Source: Chloroflexi bacterium SZAS-1 (GTDB taxonomy: Bacteria > Chloroflexota > Chloroflexia > Chloroflexales > Roseiflexaceae). Taken from it: a DNA stretch of 61,981 bases. The translations under genes were made by a program, and so were the position numbers. The DNA is taken from assembly GCA_018266315.1 (NCBI GenBank), contig JAFEAS010000039.1:1-61981 (forward strand), in the 5' to 3' direction. Of the stretch, positions 44,252 through 55,470 are shown piece by piece (position 1 is the first letter of the stretch; each line of letters starts with the position of its first letter). Under the pieces are notes generated by a model. It did no database searches and was not told the DNA's origin. It worked only from the letters and a program-made list of their open reading frames with translations.

Positions 44252-44372
44252 TTTTCGCTTACCAGGCAACTTTTTCACTTCCCTGGTGATAATCTGCGCT
44301 GAGCGCAGATTATCACCAAGAAAATGAGATAGAGTACCATGCTGCCGCAGGCACCGAAGCGCTAAGCGAAGG
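44252..44372. mobile_element. MITE-like element, copy 1
   Basis: Bounded by TTTTCGCTTACC and an imperfect inverse, with a central perfect hairpin (GGTGATAATCTGCGC / GCGCAGATTATCACC) and the conserved block GAGTACCATGCTGCCGCAGG. About 120 bp, without coding capacity. It shares its order and key sequences with copy 2 at 54873-54997. Confidence 0.65.
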
Positions 44373-44449
44373 CCATAACTATTTTATTTTTAATTGGTGA
44401 GAATTTTCGCTTACCTGAAACATTTCTCAGTATCAGGGACCGCCGAACA

Positions 44450-44926
44450 ATGCCGCTGCTAGTGGATGGACATAACCTGATTGGCCAGGTGCCCGGGCTG
44501 AGCCTGGCTGATGCCGACGATGAGGCCCAGCTGGTGTTACTGCTACGCCGCTACAGCACGGCCAAGCGCGGTCGCCAGGTCATAGTCGTCTTCGATCGGG
44601 GGGTGTATGGGCATCCGCAGCAGCTGAATGGCTACGGAATTACGTGCTATTTCGCACGCTCGCCGCAAGATGCCGACGCCGAGCTGATCAAGCGATTGCG
44701 CGCGATCCAGCGCCCGCGCGAATGGACGCTGGTTACCTCAGATCAGGCGATTGTGCGTGTGGCGGCTGAGCGCGGTGTCCGAGTGATTGGTGCGCACGAA
44801 TTTGCGCGCCAGCTGCAAGCCGGGCCAATACGCACCGCAGCTGCTCCCGAGGAAAAGCGCGATGTGAGGCTTAGCGACGTTGAGGTTGAGGAGTGGCTTG
44901 AGTTTTTTCGCAAGCGGCCCAAGTAA
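44450..44926 (+). CDS. YacP-like NYN (PIN-like) domain protein
   Basis: 158 aa. NYN-type fold: LLVDGHNLIGQ at the N-terminus (catalytic Asp), IVVFDRGVYG, DADAELIKRL and TLVTSDQAIVRVAAERG. YacP/Rae1 relatives cut ribosome-associated mRNA; the four acidic positions look intact. It starts 77 nt after the MITE-like element. Confidence 0.88.
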   Translation: MPLLVDGHNLIGQVPGLSLADADDEAQLVLLLRRYSTAKRGRQVIVVFDRGVYGHPQQLNGYGITCYFARSPQDADAELIKRLRAIQRPREWTLVTSDQAIVRVAAERGVRVIGAHEFARQLQAGPIRTAAAPEEKRDVRLSDVEVEEWLEFFRKRPK

Positions 44927-45049
44927 TAGGCGACTTATCCGAATCGGCGCATAAAGCAGATTGCAGGGAGAACTTACGCAGCTGCGCAAGCTCGCGCGCG
45001 AACGCAGTATGTTTGCGGTAGTTCGTAATACGTACGTACCGAATTGGTA

Positions 45050-45904
45050 TTATTTCCCATCGCAGCGTAGGACGCGCGCACGGGCATCGGTGTGGTACTC
45101 GTACTGCTGGCCGCCCGCCGCGAACACAAATTTGTACCCCGGTGTAATCACCTGCATCGCCGCCTGGCCGGGCCGGGCACATCCCAGGCTGCTATCGTTC
45201 CAATCGATCGGCTCGGCGCTCACCAGGGATATCGCGCTTGCATCGACGCCAAGCTCCTGCGCCAGGGCTGCCCGCGCCATGCCCAGCATTGTGCGGCCCT
45301 GGGTATCAAGGTCGCCGCTGTTGCCCCCCGGCGGCACCACGTTCGGCGCTAGGTTCACGGGCTTGCCCGCACTGCACAGCACCAGCTGACTGCTCCCTCG
45401 GCCAGTGTGTATTTCGTAGCGCTGCGCCTGGTTGTCGGTCGTAAACACTAGCAGAAAGCCCGGTGTCACAATCTGTGGGTAGGCCATGCCCTCAGCTGGG
45501 CAGCCCAGCGCGCCATCCGGCCATTCTTGATAATTCGCGCTCTGTAGCTCAATGTCGCTGGCCGGGCGCTGAAGGTAGGCGGCCAGGGCTTGCTGGGCCG
45601 TCTGCACGAGGGCGTCGGGCGGGCGCACCGATGTGCCACCTGAACCGGGCTTAGGCGCTACTGGCGAAGGGTGGGCACTTGGTATATTGGTTGGCGCTGT
45701 GGTGGGTGCAGCGGTAGCTACAAGGGTGGGCATCTGCGTAGCAGACGGCGGCGCAGTAAGCGGTGGAGTCGGGTTGGGAATGGTTGGAACCGCAACGGTA
45801 GGCGATGCCGCCGCTGGCTGGGTTGCGGTGCCGCCCGTGGCTGGAACACCACATGCCGCCAGTGTAGCCAGCGCCACGAGCGCGGCGACTAGTATTTTAC
45901 GCAT
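45050..45904 (-). CDS. Lipoprotein with two repeats of a small cysteine-containing domain
   Basis: 284 aa. Lipobox LAAC near residue 19 and a Pro/Thr/Ala linker to about residue 100, then two homologous domains, each with a W-x-D/N-x-x-L-G-C segment (EWPDGALGCPAEG, DWNDSSLGCARPG) followed by VTPG/ITPG and a beta strand. Function unknown. It is divergent from the inositol-phosphatase-like gene. The start is ATG at 45904 with GGGAG. Confidence 0.8.
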   Translation of the reverse strand: MRKILVAALVALATLAACGVPATGGTATQPAAASPTVAVPTIPNPTPPLTAPPSATQMPTLVATAAPTTAPTNIPSAHPSPVAPKPGSGGTSVRPPDALVQTAQQALAAYLQRPASDIELQSANYQEWPDGALGCPAEGMAYPQIVTPGFLLVFTTDNQAQRYEIHTGRGSSQLVLCSAGKPVNLAPNVVPPGGNSGDLDTQGRTMLGMARAALAQELGVDASAISLVSAEPIDWNDSSLGCARPGQAAMQVITPGYKFVFAAGGQQYEYHTDARARVLRCDGK

Positions 45905-46041
45905 CGGAAACTCCCTGTTACAATAGGCGAGCGTTGCACCTGACGGAAGCGCGCTCGGTAGATACGCGGTTGGATCGTACATCAGACGCTGCGTGCCGGG
46001 CAAAGGTTCCGCCTCCAGAATCACAGTAGATCACCAAGCGA

Positions 46042-46833
46042 ATGCCAGCAATAAATCTCGCAGCCACGCTCGATATGGCAATCGAAACCGCCCGCCGGGC
46101 CGGTGCATTGTTGCGTGTGGGCCTGAGCCAGCAGCGTCAGATCGACTTAAAGAGCGCATACGAGCTGGTAACCGATATGGATCGCGCCAGCGAAGACTTG
46201 ATTGTCGATGCGATTCATACCTATTGCCCCGGCCACGCCATTTTGGCCGAAGAGCGTGGTGGCGCGGTCGGTGTCGATCGGCCAACCTGGCTGATCGACC
46301 CGCTCGATGGGACGAATAATTACGCCCATGGCTTTCCATATTTCGCTGTCTCGCTCGGGCTTTGGGAAGAGAACCAGCCCTTGCTAGGCGTGGTGTACGA
46401 CCCGGTGCGCGACGAGCTGTTTAGCGCGCAGGCAGGCGGTGGCGCGCAGTGCAATGGCATGCCGCTGCATGTGTCGCAGGTAGCTACGCTGGCCGGGGCG
46501 CTGATTTCTACCGGCTTCCCTTACGATTATGGCACGCGCGCCGATAATAACCTGGCCGAATTCAACAAGGTGCAGGCGCGCTGCCAGGGCGTGCGCCGCG
46601 CCGGGGCGGCGGCCCTCGATATTGCCTATATTGCCATGGGGCGGCTCGATGCCCATTGGGAGATTGGTTTGAAGCCGTGGGATACTGGTGCCGCTACCCT
46701 GATGGTGCGCGAGGCGGGTGGGCAGCTCAGCGACGCGCACGGCGAAGGCTGGGGCCTATCGAGCGCGCGCATGGTTGCCTCGAACGGCCTGATTCACGAT
46801 GAGCTACTCGCACTACTGAATGCTGCGCAATAG
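46042..46833 (+). CDS. Inositol monophosphatase family protein
   Basis: 263 aa. Metal site: ILAEERGG near residue 70, then WLIDPLDGTNNYAHGFP near residue 84, and the late WDTGAATLMVREAGG near residue 213. Substrates in this superfamily include inositol phosphate, fructose-1,6-bisphosphate, NADP(H) and 3'-phosphoadenosine phosphate; sequence does not settle it. The radical SAM gene follows after 9 nt, so they are probably one operon. Confidence 0.92.
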   Translation: MPAINLAATLDMAIETARRAGALLRVGLSQQRQIDLKSAYELVTDMDRASEDLIVDAIHTYCPGHAILAEERGGAVGVDRPTWLIDPLDGTNNYAHGFPYFAVSLGLWEENQPLLGVVYDPVRDELFSAQAGGGAQCNGMPLHVSQVATLAGALISTGFPYDYGTRADNNLAEFNKVQARCQGVRRAGAAALDIAYIAMGRLDAHWEIGLKPWDTGAATLMVREAGGQLSDAHGEGWGLSSARMVASNGLIHDELLALLNAAQ

Positions 46834-46842
46834 ACACGTTCT

Positions 46843-47913
46843 ATGGCTTATTACCTCGAAGATCAAATCGATGGACTGGCGATTGGCGAGCGCCGCCCGA
46901 CCATCAACGAGTATTTTCTCTCGTCGTACAGCATGGCTGTGTACGATGGCTGCGAGTTTGGCTGCCCCTACTGCGACGGCTGGGCCTACCGTATGCGCCC
47001 ATTCAACGAAACGGTGCGTGTTGCCACCGATCTGCCGCTGTTCGCCGAGCAAGAGCTGGCCGCGACCGACCGGGGCGACTTAATTGGCATCACCGCGCTA
47101 ACCGACCCATACCAGCCCGCCGAGGCAACCTATCGCCTTACCCGCCAGCTGCTTCAGCGCCTGGCCGATTGTGGGCAGCCCTGCCTGATCTTAACCAAAA
47201 GCCAGGCTGTGCTCGAAGATTTGGTGCTGCTCGAACGCATTAACCAGCAGAGCCTGGCGATTGTGATGTTCACGCTGCTCACGATCGACCCATACCTTTC
47301 GGCCAAGCTGGAAGAAAAAGCCCCACCACCGGCGCTCCGGCTTGAGGCAATTGCCGAGCTGAAACGTGCGGGCATTCCGGTTGGCGTCGCCTACCTGCCA
47401 GTCATTCCCTACGTTACCGATACCGACTATATGCTCAGCTCAACCCTGCATGCAATTGTCGAAGCCGGGGCCGATTTTGTGGTGTGGGATTACCTCAACA
47501 TCCCGAGCGAACGCCATCGCGCACGCATTAATGAGATGATCGCGCGCATCGGCACCTACCCGCCCAGCTATTATCGCGATCTTTATGGCAACCAGGCCTT
47601 GCCCGACGCAACCTACCGCGCCGACCGCGACCGCGAGCTGCTGGCGCGCTGCGATAGCCTGAACCTGCCGGTGCGTGCACCCCATGCGCTCTATGCGGGC
47701 AAACTGAAGCCGCAAAACGAAGCCGCTCTGTTGCTCAAGCACACCGCCTTCCGCGATGCCGTGCAAGGCCGTATCCATATGGCCCGCCTTGGTCGCGACC
47801 TGGCAAACCGGGTGTATCGCGGCGAGGCGAGCGATACCGATTTACGCGAAAGCCCACTCTACCCGACGTTACGCGAAATTCTCTCCCGACCATCGGCAAC
47901 CGCCGGTTCATAA
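46843..47913 (+). CDS. Radical SAM protein, SplB-like
   Basis: 356 aa. The Cx3Cx2C cluster is in DGCEFGCPYCDGW near residue 41, close to the N-terminus, followed by GITALTDPYQPAE and a TIM-barrel half with LILTKSQAV, a layout like spore-photoproduct-lyase-like radical SAM proteins used in DNA repair or unknown reactions. The substrate is unknown. It lies between the inositol-phosphatase-like and penicillin acylase family genes. Confidence 0.88.
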   Translation: MAYYLEDQIDGLAIGERRPTINEYFLSSYSMAVYDGCEFGCPYCDGWAYRMRPFNETVRVATDLPLFAEQELAATDRGDLIGITALTDPYQPAEATYRLTRQLLQRLADCGQPCLILTKSQAVLEDLVLLERINQQSLAIVMFTLLTIDPYLSAKLEEKAPPPALRLEAIAELKRAGIPVGVAYLPVIPYVTDTDYMLSSTLHAIVEAGADFVVWDYLNIPSERHRARINEMIARIGTYPPSYYRDLYGNQALPDATYRADRDRELLARCDSLNLPVRAPHALYAGKLKPQNEAALLLKHTAFRDAVQGRIHMARLGRDLANRVYRGEASDTDLRESPLYPTLREILSRPSATAGS

Positions 47914-47978
47914 GCGACAAGCATGCGTGCCGACTGCGCGGCCCGGCGACCCGTGCGACGGCCATACTGGAGGCGACA

Positions 47979-50432
47979 ATGAAGTTGTTGTGGCGCATCC
48001 TCCGCTGGGTGCTGATCGTGCTCGTGGTATTGGTGCTACTGCTTGGCGGCGGCGGGTACCTATGGCTGCGTAGCGCATTGCCACAAACGAGTGGCAGCAT
48101 AACAGTTGCCGGGCTAAGTGCGCCGGTTGACATCATCCGCGACCGCGATGCGGTGCCACATATTCGCGCCCAGAACGAAGAAGACGCGCTGTTTGGCCTG
48201 GGCTATGCCCACGCCCAGGATCGACTCTGGCAGATGGAATTCCAGCGCCGGATCGGCAATGGCCGCATTTCAGAATTTGCTGGTGCCTCACAGCTCGATA
48301 CCGATAAGTTTTTGCGCACACTCGGCACTGCCCGTGCGGCTGCCAGCGCCTGGCAGCACCTCCAGCCCGCCGAGCGCAAGCCAATCGAGGCGTATGTGGC
48401 AGGGGTGAACGCATTTATCAACACCCATAGTGGACGGCAGCTCCCGATCGAATTTACTATTCTTGGGCTGACGCCCGAGCCATGGCGGCCTGAAGATGTG
48501 CTGGTATGGGGCAAGATGATGGCCTGGGATCTGGGCGGAAACTGGTCGACCGAGCTGCTGCGCGCGAAGTTGCAGGCGCAGGTTGGCGCGACCAAAGCTG
48601 CCGAGCTACTGCCAAACTATCTGTCTGGCCGACCGCTTATTCTGCCGGATGGCAACAGCGCCAGCAGCGCGCAACCAGCGCCAAGCACCGCCCAGGCCGC
48701 GCCGAATACGTCCAGCGCGCGCACGATCCGCGCCGATTCGTTCGATGGCCTGCTGGCGATTAACCATACCCTCAAGACTGATTTCGATCTGGGCGGCACC
48801 GCGATTGGCAGCAACAACTGGGTCATTGGCGGGGCGCGCACCAGCACCGGCAAGCCACTGCTCGCCAACGATCCACACCTCGGCTCGCGTATCCCCTCGA
48901 TCTGGTACCTGGCGCATATTACCGGCGGCACGCTCGATGTTATTGGCGCAACTTTGCCCGGCACGCCTGGCATTATTATCGGCCACAACCAGCATATCGC
49001 CTGGGGCGTTACCAACACCGGCCCCGATGTCCAGGATCTCTTTATCGAGCATACGAACGAGCAGAATCAGGCCGAATTTAAGGGTCAGTGGGAGCCCATG
49101 CAAATTATCCCCGAGGTGATTAAAGTGAAGGGCCAGCCGGATGTCACGCTCCAGGTACGCGTCACACGCCATGGCCCACTCATTTCGGATGTGCTGAAAG
49201 ATGCAACCCAGCCACTGGCCTTTCGCTGGACTGCCCTCGACCCCGAGGATCGCACCTTCGTGGCGTTTCTGGGCATCGACCGTGCGCAGAATTGGCAGGA
49301 GTTTACCAGTGCGCTGCGCAATGGCTACACCGCGCCAATGCAGAATTTCGTGTTTGCGGATGTTGACGGCAATATTGGCTACTATGCGCCTGGCAACCTG
49401 CCCATGCGCGCTGCGGGCGATGGCACGCTACCCGCTGAAGGATGGACGGGGGCAAATGAGTGGACAGGCTACGTGCCGTTCGATGAGCTGCCGCACACAT
49501 TCAACCCGCCACAGGGATATATCGTTACCGCCAATAATAAGGTCGAACCCGACAGCTACACACACCTGATTAGCACCGACTGGGCCGCACCATACCGTGC
49601 CGAGCGCATTATCGAGCTGATTGAAGCCAAGCCCAAGCTGACGCCCGACGACGTTGCTGCCATGCACGCTGATGATCAATCGACACTTGCGCGCCGACTG
49701 TTGCCGCTACTGCTCGCCGCCAAAACCGACGATGCGCGCGCCGTTACTGCTCGCGATATGTTGAAGGGCTGGGATGGCACGATGCGCGGCGATAGCGCGC
49801 AAGCCGCGATCTACCAGGCATGGTACAAGCAGCTAGCCCCGGCAATGTTCGCCGACGAATTGGGCGATAAGCTCTGGGAAGACTACGCCGATGAGCGTAA
49901 CAACATCGCCATGGCGCTAGATGCGTCGCTTACGGCTGGGGCCAGCCCCTGGTGCGACGACACGCGCACCCCGGCGGCTGAGGATTGTGCGACGACACTT
50001 GGCGCGGCGCTAGTGCGCGGCCTGGCCGACATGAGCGCGGCCCAGGGCAGCGACACGCTGACGGCATGGCGCTGGGATAAAGTTCACCGCGCGGTGTTCC
50101 CGCATAACGTGCTCGATAGCGTTGGTGCGCTGCGCCCGATCTTCAGCCGGAGCGTACCGAATGGTGGCGATGCCTTTACCGTGGATGTCGCTCCGCCGAG
50201 CCTCACCGACCCCTACAATCAGCACCATGTGCCATCGTATCGCCAGATTATCGATCTGAGCAGCCTGGATGCGTCGCGCTTTATGCACACAGTGGGGCAA
50301 TCGGGCCAGGTGCTGAGCGCCGATTATAGCAACTTGCTTGAACGGTGGGTGCGGGTGGATTATTTGCCGATGCGCTATGCAACTGCGACGGTCGATGGCG
50401 CGAGTAGCGCGAAGCTGACACTTACGCCATAG
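47979..50432 (+). CDS. Penicillin acylase (Ntn-hydrolase) family protein
   Basis: 817 aa. N-terminal membrane anchor (LIVLVVLVLLLGGGGYLWL), then alpha subunit, spacer and beta subunit of a penicillin amidase-type precursor. The autocatalytic Ser that starts the beta chain is in GSNNWVIGG near residue 273, with VPHIRA (near residue 60) and HLGSRIPSIWYLAH nearby. The family also includes acyl-homoserine lactone and peptide amidases, so quorum quenching, wall or other amide substrates are possible. A Pro/Ser/Ala linker at about 227-245 marks the spacer. Confidence 0.92.
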   Translation: MKLLWRILRWVLIVLVVLVLLLGGGGYLWLRSALPQTSGSITVAGLSAPVDIIRDRDAVPHIRAQNEEDALFGLGYAHAQDRLWQMEFQRRIGNGRISEFAGASQLDTDKFLRTLGTARAAASAWQHLQPAERKPIEAYVAGVNAFINTHSGRQLPIEFTILGLTPEPWRPEDVLVWGKMMAWDLGGNWSTELLRAKLQAQVGATKAAELLPNYLSGRPLILPDGNSASSAQPAPSTAQAAPNTSSARTIRADSFDGLLAINHTLKTDFDLGGTAIGSNNWVIGGARTSTGKPLLANDPHLGSRIPSIWYLAHITGGTLDVIGATLPGTPGIIIGHNQHIAWGVTNTGPDVQDLFIEHTNEQNQAEFKGQWEPMQIIPEVIKVKGQPDVTLQVRVTRHGPLISDVLKDATQPLAFRWTALDPEDRTFVAFLGIDRAQNWQEFTSALRNGYTAPMQNFVFADVDGNIGYYAPGNLPMRAAGDGTLPAEGWTGANEWTGYVPFDELPHTFNPPQGYIVTANNKVEPDSYTHLISTDWAAPYRAERIIELIEAKPKLTPDDVAAMHADDQSTLARRLLPLLLAAKTDDARAVTARDMLKGWDGTMRGDSAQAAIYQAWYKQLAPAMFADELGDKLWEDYADERNNIAMALDASLTAGASPWCDDTRTPAAEDCATTLGAALVRGLADMSAAQGSDTLTAWRWDKVHRAVFPHNVLDSVGALRPIFSRSVPNGGDAFTVDVAPPSLTDPYNQHHVPSYRQIIDLSSLDASRFMHTVGQSGQVLSADYSNLLERWVRVDYLPMRYATATVDGASSAKLTLTP

Positions 50433-50551
50433 CCGCGTGGCAATGGGCTACGCAGCGACCCGTGTTCTCGGCAAAATAGTGCGTATCGTTTGTGCGCTGA
50501 ATGTTGGCGTGGCCTGCTACATTCAGCGCACGATTATCGAAACAGGCTGCT

Positions 50552-51745
<1,194 letters not shown>

Positions 51746-51759
51746 AACAATGACCTTGT

Positions 51760-54525
51760 TCAAGATACTAACGCTTCCCCAACATGAATAGCGTGGGGTT
51801 CAGATGGTAGTAACTGCTCGGCTTCACCAAGCGCACAGGGGAGGGTAAATGTGAAGGTGCTGCCCTGGCCGAGCGTGCTCTCAACCCATATTTTACCATT
51901 ATGTGCTTCAACCAGCTTGCGCGTAATTGAAAGCCCCAGGCCGCTGCCCTGCTTCTCGCCGCGCGGCTTTTTGAGCTGCCGAAACTCTTCGAAAATTAAA
52001 GAGCGCTGCTCAGGATCGATACCAATACCAGTATCGCGGACGCTGATTGCAATGTAGGGCGTAACCAGGCGGCCATCGCGGGTGCGCACCATGCCGCTGG
52101 GAATACCATTGGTGGGTTCTGCATGCAGCGCGTCAGTTTCGTTTGCGGCAATGACGCACCGCGCCGACAGGGTGATCGTACCGGATTCGGTGAACTTCAC
52201 CGCGTTCGATAGCAGATTCAGCACGATTTGCTGCACTTTGGCACCGTCGGCGCGCGCCAGCGGTAACGACGGTTCGATATTGATATGTAGCTCGATCGGC
52301 TTATGGTGCAGCAGGCCGCCAATTGTGTCGATAACCTCACCCAACACCTCATGCAGATCTACCGATTCGAGATGAAGCTCCAATTTCCCGGCCTCGATCC
52401 GCGCCAAGTCGAGCAATTCGTTGATCATATGCAGCAGAAAGCGGCCATTCCGGTAAATAGTTTTCAGGTCTTCGCGCTGCATTGCCGAAACCGGGCCATC
52501 CATTTCGTCGAGCATGACGGTGGAGAAGCCGATAATCGCATTCAGCGGTGTGCGCAGCTCGTGCGATATGGAGGCTAGAAATTGCCCCTTCAGCTGATCG
52601 GCCTGCTGGGCGCGGGCTAAGGCGGTGCGCAGCTCAGCGGTACGCTGCACCACCTGGCGCTCAAGCTCGGTATAGAGTCGCACATTTTCAATCGTCAAGC
52701 CCACCATACTGGCATAGGCTAAGAGCTGTGCCGCATCGCGCGGGCTTACCGCCCGGCCACTATGCTGATAATCGGCGGAGAGCAGGCCGATCACCTGCTT
52801 CTCGTGCCCAAAGATTGGCACCTGTACATACGATTCGCTGCGCGAAAGCTCTTGCTTGCTTTGCAAGACCCGCGGATGCTCCCAAGGGTTGCTCACAATC
52901 ACTGCCTGGCCACTACGAATAATGTCGGCCTCAACTGTGGCACTGTTCAGCTCGATTGGGTGATCATTGACCGCGGCCACAAACGCTTCTGCCGCATCAT
53001 CGTGCTTAGGCCCAAACGAAGCGCTTGCTGCCCGCAGGCAATCGCCATCGCGCAGGTAGAGCACGGCGCGCTCGAAGCCAAAATCGTTGCAGACGGCGCG
53101 CGGGATTGCGGTGAACAGCTGCTGGCGCGATAGAATCGTCTTGAAGCGATTTGACACGGTGTTCAGCGTGGCAAGCTGGCTGAGGTTTTCTTCCAGCTCG
53201 GCAACCTTCTGATTCAGCGCATTTGCCATAACGTTGAATGAAAGTACTAGGTCGCCAATTTCATCGTTGCTGGCTTTGGGCAGCCGATACTGTAGATCGC
53301 CAGCGGCCACACGCTGCGCGCCACCTTGGAGCTGAAGCAGCGGGTTGGTGATGAGCCACGAGAATACAGCCGCGCAGATCAGCACGCCGAGAATACTTAG
53401 CGCCACCACCAGCACAATCAGCTGCCCCAGGCGTTCCTGGCCCGACGTAATCGCCGTGCCCACCGATGCTGCCGGGCGAATGATTTCCGATTCGGGGATG
53501 ACAATGCCAACGCTCCAGCCGGTGCTTTCGATCGGCGCATACGCCAGGTAGACATTTTCGCCTTTATAGAACAGCCGCTCCACGCCTTGCTGATGATCAA
53601 CCATCCGCTGGAAGGCGGCGCGCAGGTTATCATCGTTCGCCGTCAGCAGGTTCTCGGTAGTAAATGGCTCATTCCAGTGCTGCCCATTGGCGTTCATATC
53701 CGGGCGCACTAATACCTGGCCTTCGTCGTTCACCAGAAACGCATAGCCCGCCGGGCCCATGTCGAGCTTGAGCAGATCTTGCTGAATCGTGTCGAGCAGT
53801 AAATCGAAGCCCACTACGCCAAGGAGGTTATCGCGCCGATCGTAGAATGGCGCCGCACAGGTGGTAATGAGCTTACCGGTATTGGCATCGACATACGTAT
53901 CGACCCACACCGTATGTCCGGCGACCCGCGCGCTGGTATACCAGGGGCGTATGCGTGGATCGAAGTGGTGCAGCGGCAGCAAATTGTCGATAATATCGTG
54001 ATCAAATGCGATCACGCCGCCATCATCGAGCGCGACATAGCCCAGGCTCAGCAGCTTATACCGCTGTACCACGGTCGCTAAGATCGGGATGAACTGGCGT
54101 GCGCGCGCGACCGATTGGGCATGCGCGGCTTCGGCGGCTGGTGCCGGGCCATTTGGCGAGATCCATACCCGCCCCGAGCTATTAGAGGGCGGCTGGCTTG
54201 CACTCATCAGTGAGGTAACCGTTGTGGCTACACCCTCCACCTGGCGCTGAATATCTTCGAGCGTGGCGTTATACAGCTTCGCCTTATCGGCAGCGCGCTT
54301 GGCAAGGTTGCCCTCGGCCTGCTGGCGCAGCGCCTGAATGCTGGTATTGACCGCAGTGTTACGGGCGGTGTTGAGGCTCGAAAGCCCCAGCACGCTCACA
54401 ATAAGCAGCGGCACCAGCGCCAAGCTCAGGGTCAGCCCAAGCACTTTGGCGCGAATGCTGATACGTGTGTCTCGAAACAGTGCCATAGACAATTGCCTAG
54501 CCAATGCAAACCAGGATAAATTCAT
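51760..54525 (-). CDS. Membrane histidine kinase with dCache, HAMP and GAF domains
   Basis: 921 aa. Membrane helices at about 28-50 and 370-395 flank an extracytoplasmic dCache-like sensor (about 55-365, with IRPWYTSARVAGHTVW and YIDA-like segments). HAMP, a GAF domain (about 470-640), HisKA (SHELRTPLNAIIG) and HATPase (NLLSNAVKF, DTGIGIDP, GSGLGLSI) follow. dCache domains bind small molecules such as amino acids. The start at 54525 lacks an obvious ribosome site; an ATG at 54486 is an alternative. Confidence 0.9.
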   Translation of the reverse strand: MNLSWFALARQLSMALFRDTRISIRAKVLGLTLSLALVPLLIVSVLGLSSLNTARNTAVNTSIQALRQQAEGNLAKRAADKAKLYNATLEDIQRQVEGVATTVTSLMSASQPPSNSSGRVWISPNGPAPAAEAAHAQSVARARQFIPILATVVQRYKLLSLGYVALDDGGVIAFDHDIIDNLLPLHHFDPRIRPWYTSARVAGHTVWVDTYVDANTGKLITTCAAPFYDRRDNLLGVVGFDLLLDTIQQDLLKLDMGPAGYAFLVNDEGQVLVRPDMNANGQHWNEPFTTENLLTANDDNLRAAFQRMVDHQQGVERLFYKGENVYLAYAPIESTGWSVGIVIPESEIIRPAASVGTAITSGQERLGQLIVLVVALSILGVLICAAVFSWLITNPLLQLQGGAQRVAAGDLQYRLPKASNDEIGDLVLSFNVMANALNQKVAELEENLSQLATLNTVSNRFKTILSRQQLFTAIPRAVCNDFGFERAVLYLRDGDCLRAASASFGPKHDDAAEAFVAAVNDHPIELNSATVEADIIRSGQAVIVSNPWEHPRVLQSKQELSRSESYVQVPIFGHEKQVIGLLSADYQHSGRAVSPRDAAQLLAYASMVGLTIENVRLYTELERQVVQRTAELRTALARAQQADQLKGQFLASISHELRTPLNAIIGFSTVMLDEMDGPVSAMQREDLKTIYRNGRFLLHMINELLDLARIEAGKLELHLESVDLHEVLGEVIDTIGGLLHHKPIELHINIEPSLPLARADGAKVQQIVLNLLSNAVKFTESGTITLSARCVIAANETDALHAEPTNGIPSGMVRTRDGRLVTPYIAISVRDTGIGIDPEQRSLIFEEFRQLKKPRGEKQGSGLGLSITRKLVEAHNGKIWVESTLGQGSTFTFTLPCALGEAEQLLPSEPHAIHVGEALVS

Positions 54526-54812
54526 ACTGCGCTAACCCAGTGCGGGCAGCGCAGCGTATGGAACGGCCGAGTGGCACGTATACATCTTGGATACGGTTGG
54601 AAAACAGCCGGTTGCTGCCTACGATCGTAGCACGCAGAACGCAAACGTTGCAAGTAGGCGAGATGAATATTCGTTTACAATTCGTGAAAATCGGTTCATT
54701 GATAGCACATAGTAGATGCGCGCAGTTTGCCTTCAGTATGCGGTAGAAGACGATTCATTTTACCAGGGCCGTGCAGCGTACTTTTGGGAGAAAATCAGGC
54801 TCTTTCAGACAC

Positions 54813-54842
54813 AAAGAAGGCCCGGAATACCGAGCCTTCTTT
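54813..54842. terminator. Hairpin terminator near the PspC gene
   Basis: AAAGAAGGC (54813-54821) pairs with GCCTTCTTT (54834-54842); inner CGG/CCG extends the stem with one mismatch. It is 160 nt beyond the PspC gene stop on the minus strand, and its A/T ends make it usable in either direction. Confidence 0.55.
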
Positions 54843-54872
54843 GAGGTACTAGCAGCGCACAAATGGCTTAGA

Positions 54873-54997
54873 ACTTTCGCTTACTCAAGCAAATTCTTCC
54901 TGTTCTTGGTGATATTTTGCGCTCCGCGCAAAATATCACCAAGAACCAAGAAAAGAGTACCGTGCTGCCGCAGGCAAATAAACAGGTAAGCGAAAGT
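54873..54997. mobile_element. MITE-like element, copy 2
   Basis: 125 bp bounded by perfect 12-bp inverted repeats (ACTTTCGCTTAC / GTAAGCGAAAGT). The central hairpin is 20 bp (TTCTTGGTGATATTTTGCGC and its complement), followed by GAGTACCGTGCTGCCGCAGG, which differs by one base from copy 1. No reading frame. The stem differs between copies by paired substitutions, so the hairpin itself seems conserved. Confidence 0.68.
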
Positions 54998-55004
54998 CCT
55001 ATGG

Positions 55005-55283
55005 CTACTTCATTTTCTCGCCGGTGTACGGATCGTACTTCCACTGCTCGACCGGGCGCGGGTGGTCGGGCAGGGCTGCAGGTGTAGTTCCAGTAAATGC
55101 CTGCTCTTCGGGCATGACGATCCACAGCACAACATAGATTAGCGGGCTGGCACCGCCCAGCACCACTGCCAGCACAAACAACAATCGTACAATCGCCGGG
55201 TCGATATTGAAGTAGCGCGCCAGGCCGCCACACACCCCTGCGATCATCTTGTCGTTTTTGCTGCGCATAAACTGCGTATTCAT
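55005..55283 (-). CDS. PspC domain protein
   Basis: 92 aa. PspC core: NDKMIAGVCGGLARYFNIDPAIVRLLFVLAVV, then a membrane helix (SPLIYVVLWIVMPEE). PspC proteins take part in envelope stress responses. The start is ATG at 55283 behind AAGGAAAG. The MITE-like element lies directly at its 3' side. Confidence 0.93.
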   Translation of the reverse strand: MNTQFMRSKNDKMIAGVCGGLARYFNIDPAIVRLLFVLAVVLGGASPLIYVVLWIVMPEEQAFTGTTPAALPDHPRPVEQWKYDPYTGEKMK

Positions 55284-55470
55284 GTGTCTTTCCTTATCGC
55301 TATTCTTCAACCACGGCACAATTGCGTGGGTTCGTGCTCTGTTAATACGACGTATGGTGCAGTAAAAGGTTGCAGATTGTTCGGCCTGATTGGCACGGTT
55401 TGTCACTCGACAGTATGGGCGGCTGCGTGGATACTGCAACGATGAAGCAAGACAAGCGAAAGCGACCATC

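Noticed and set aside
54813-54997. Possible rho-independent terminator only
   Set aside because: The 54813 hairpin is one, but the 54873-54997 structure has end repeats and a second copy at 44252, so it was called a MITE-like element instead.
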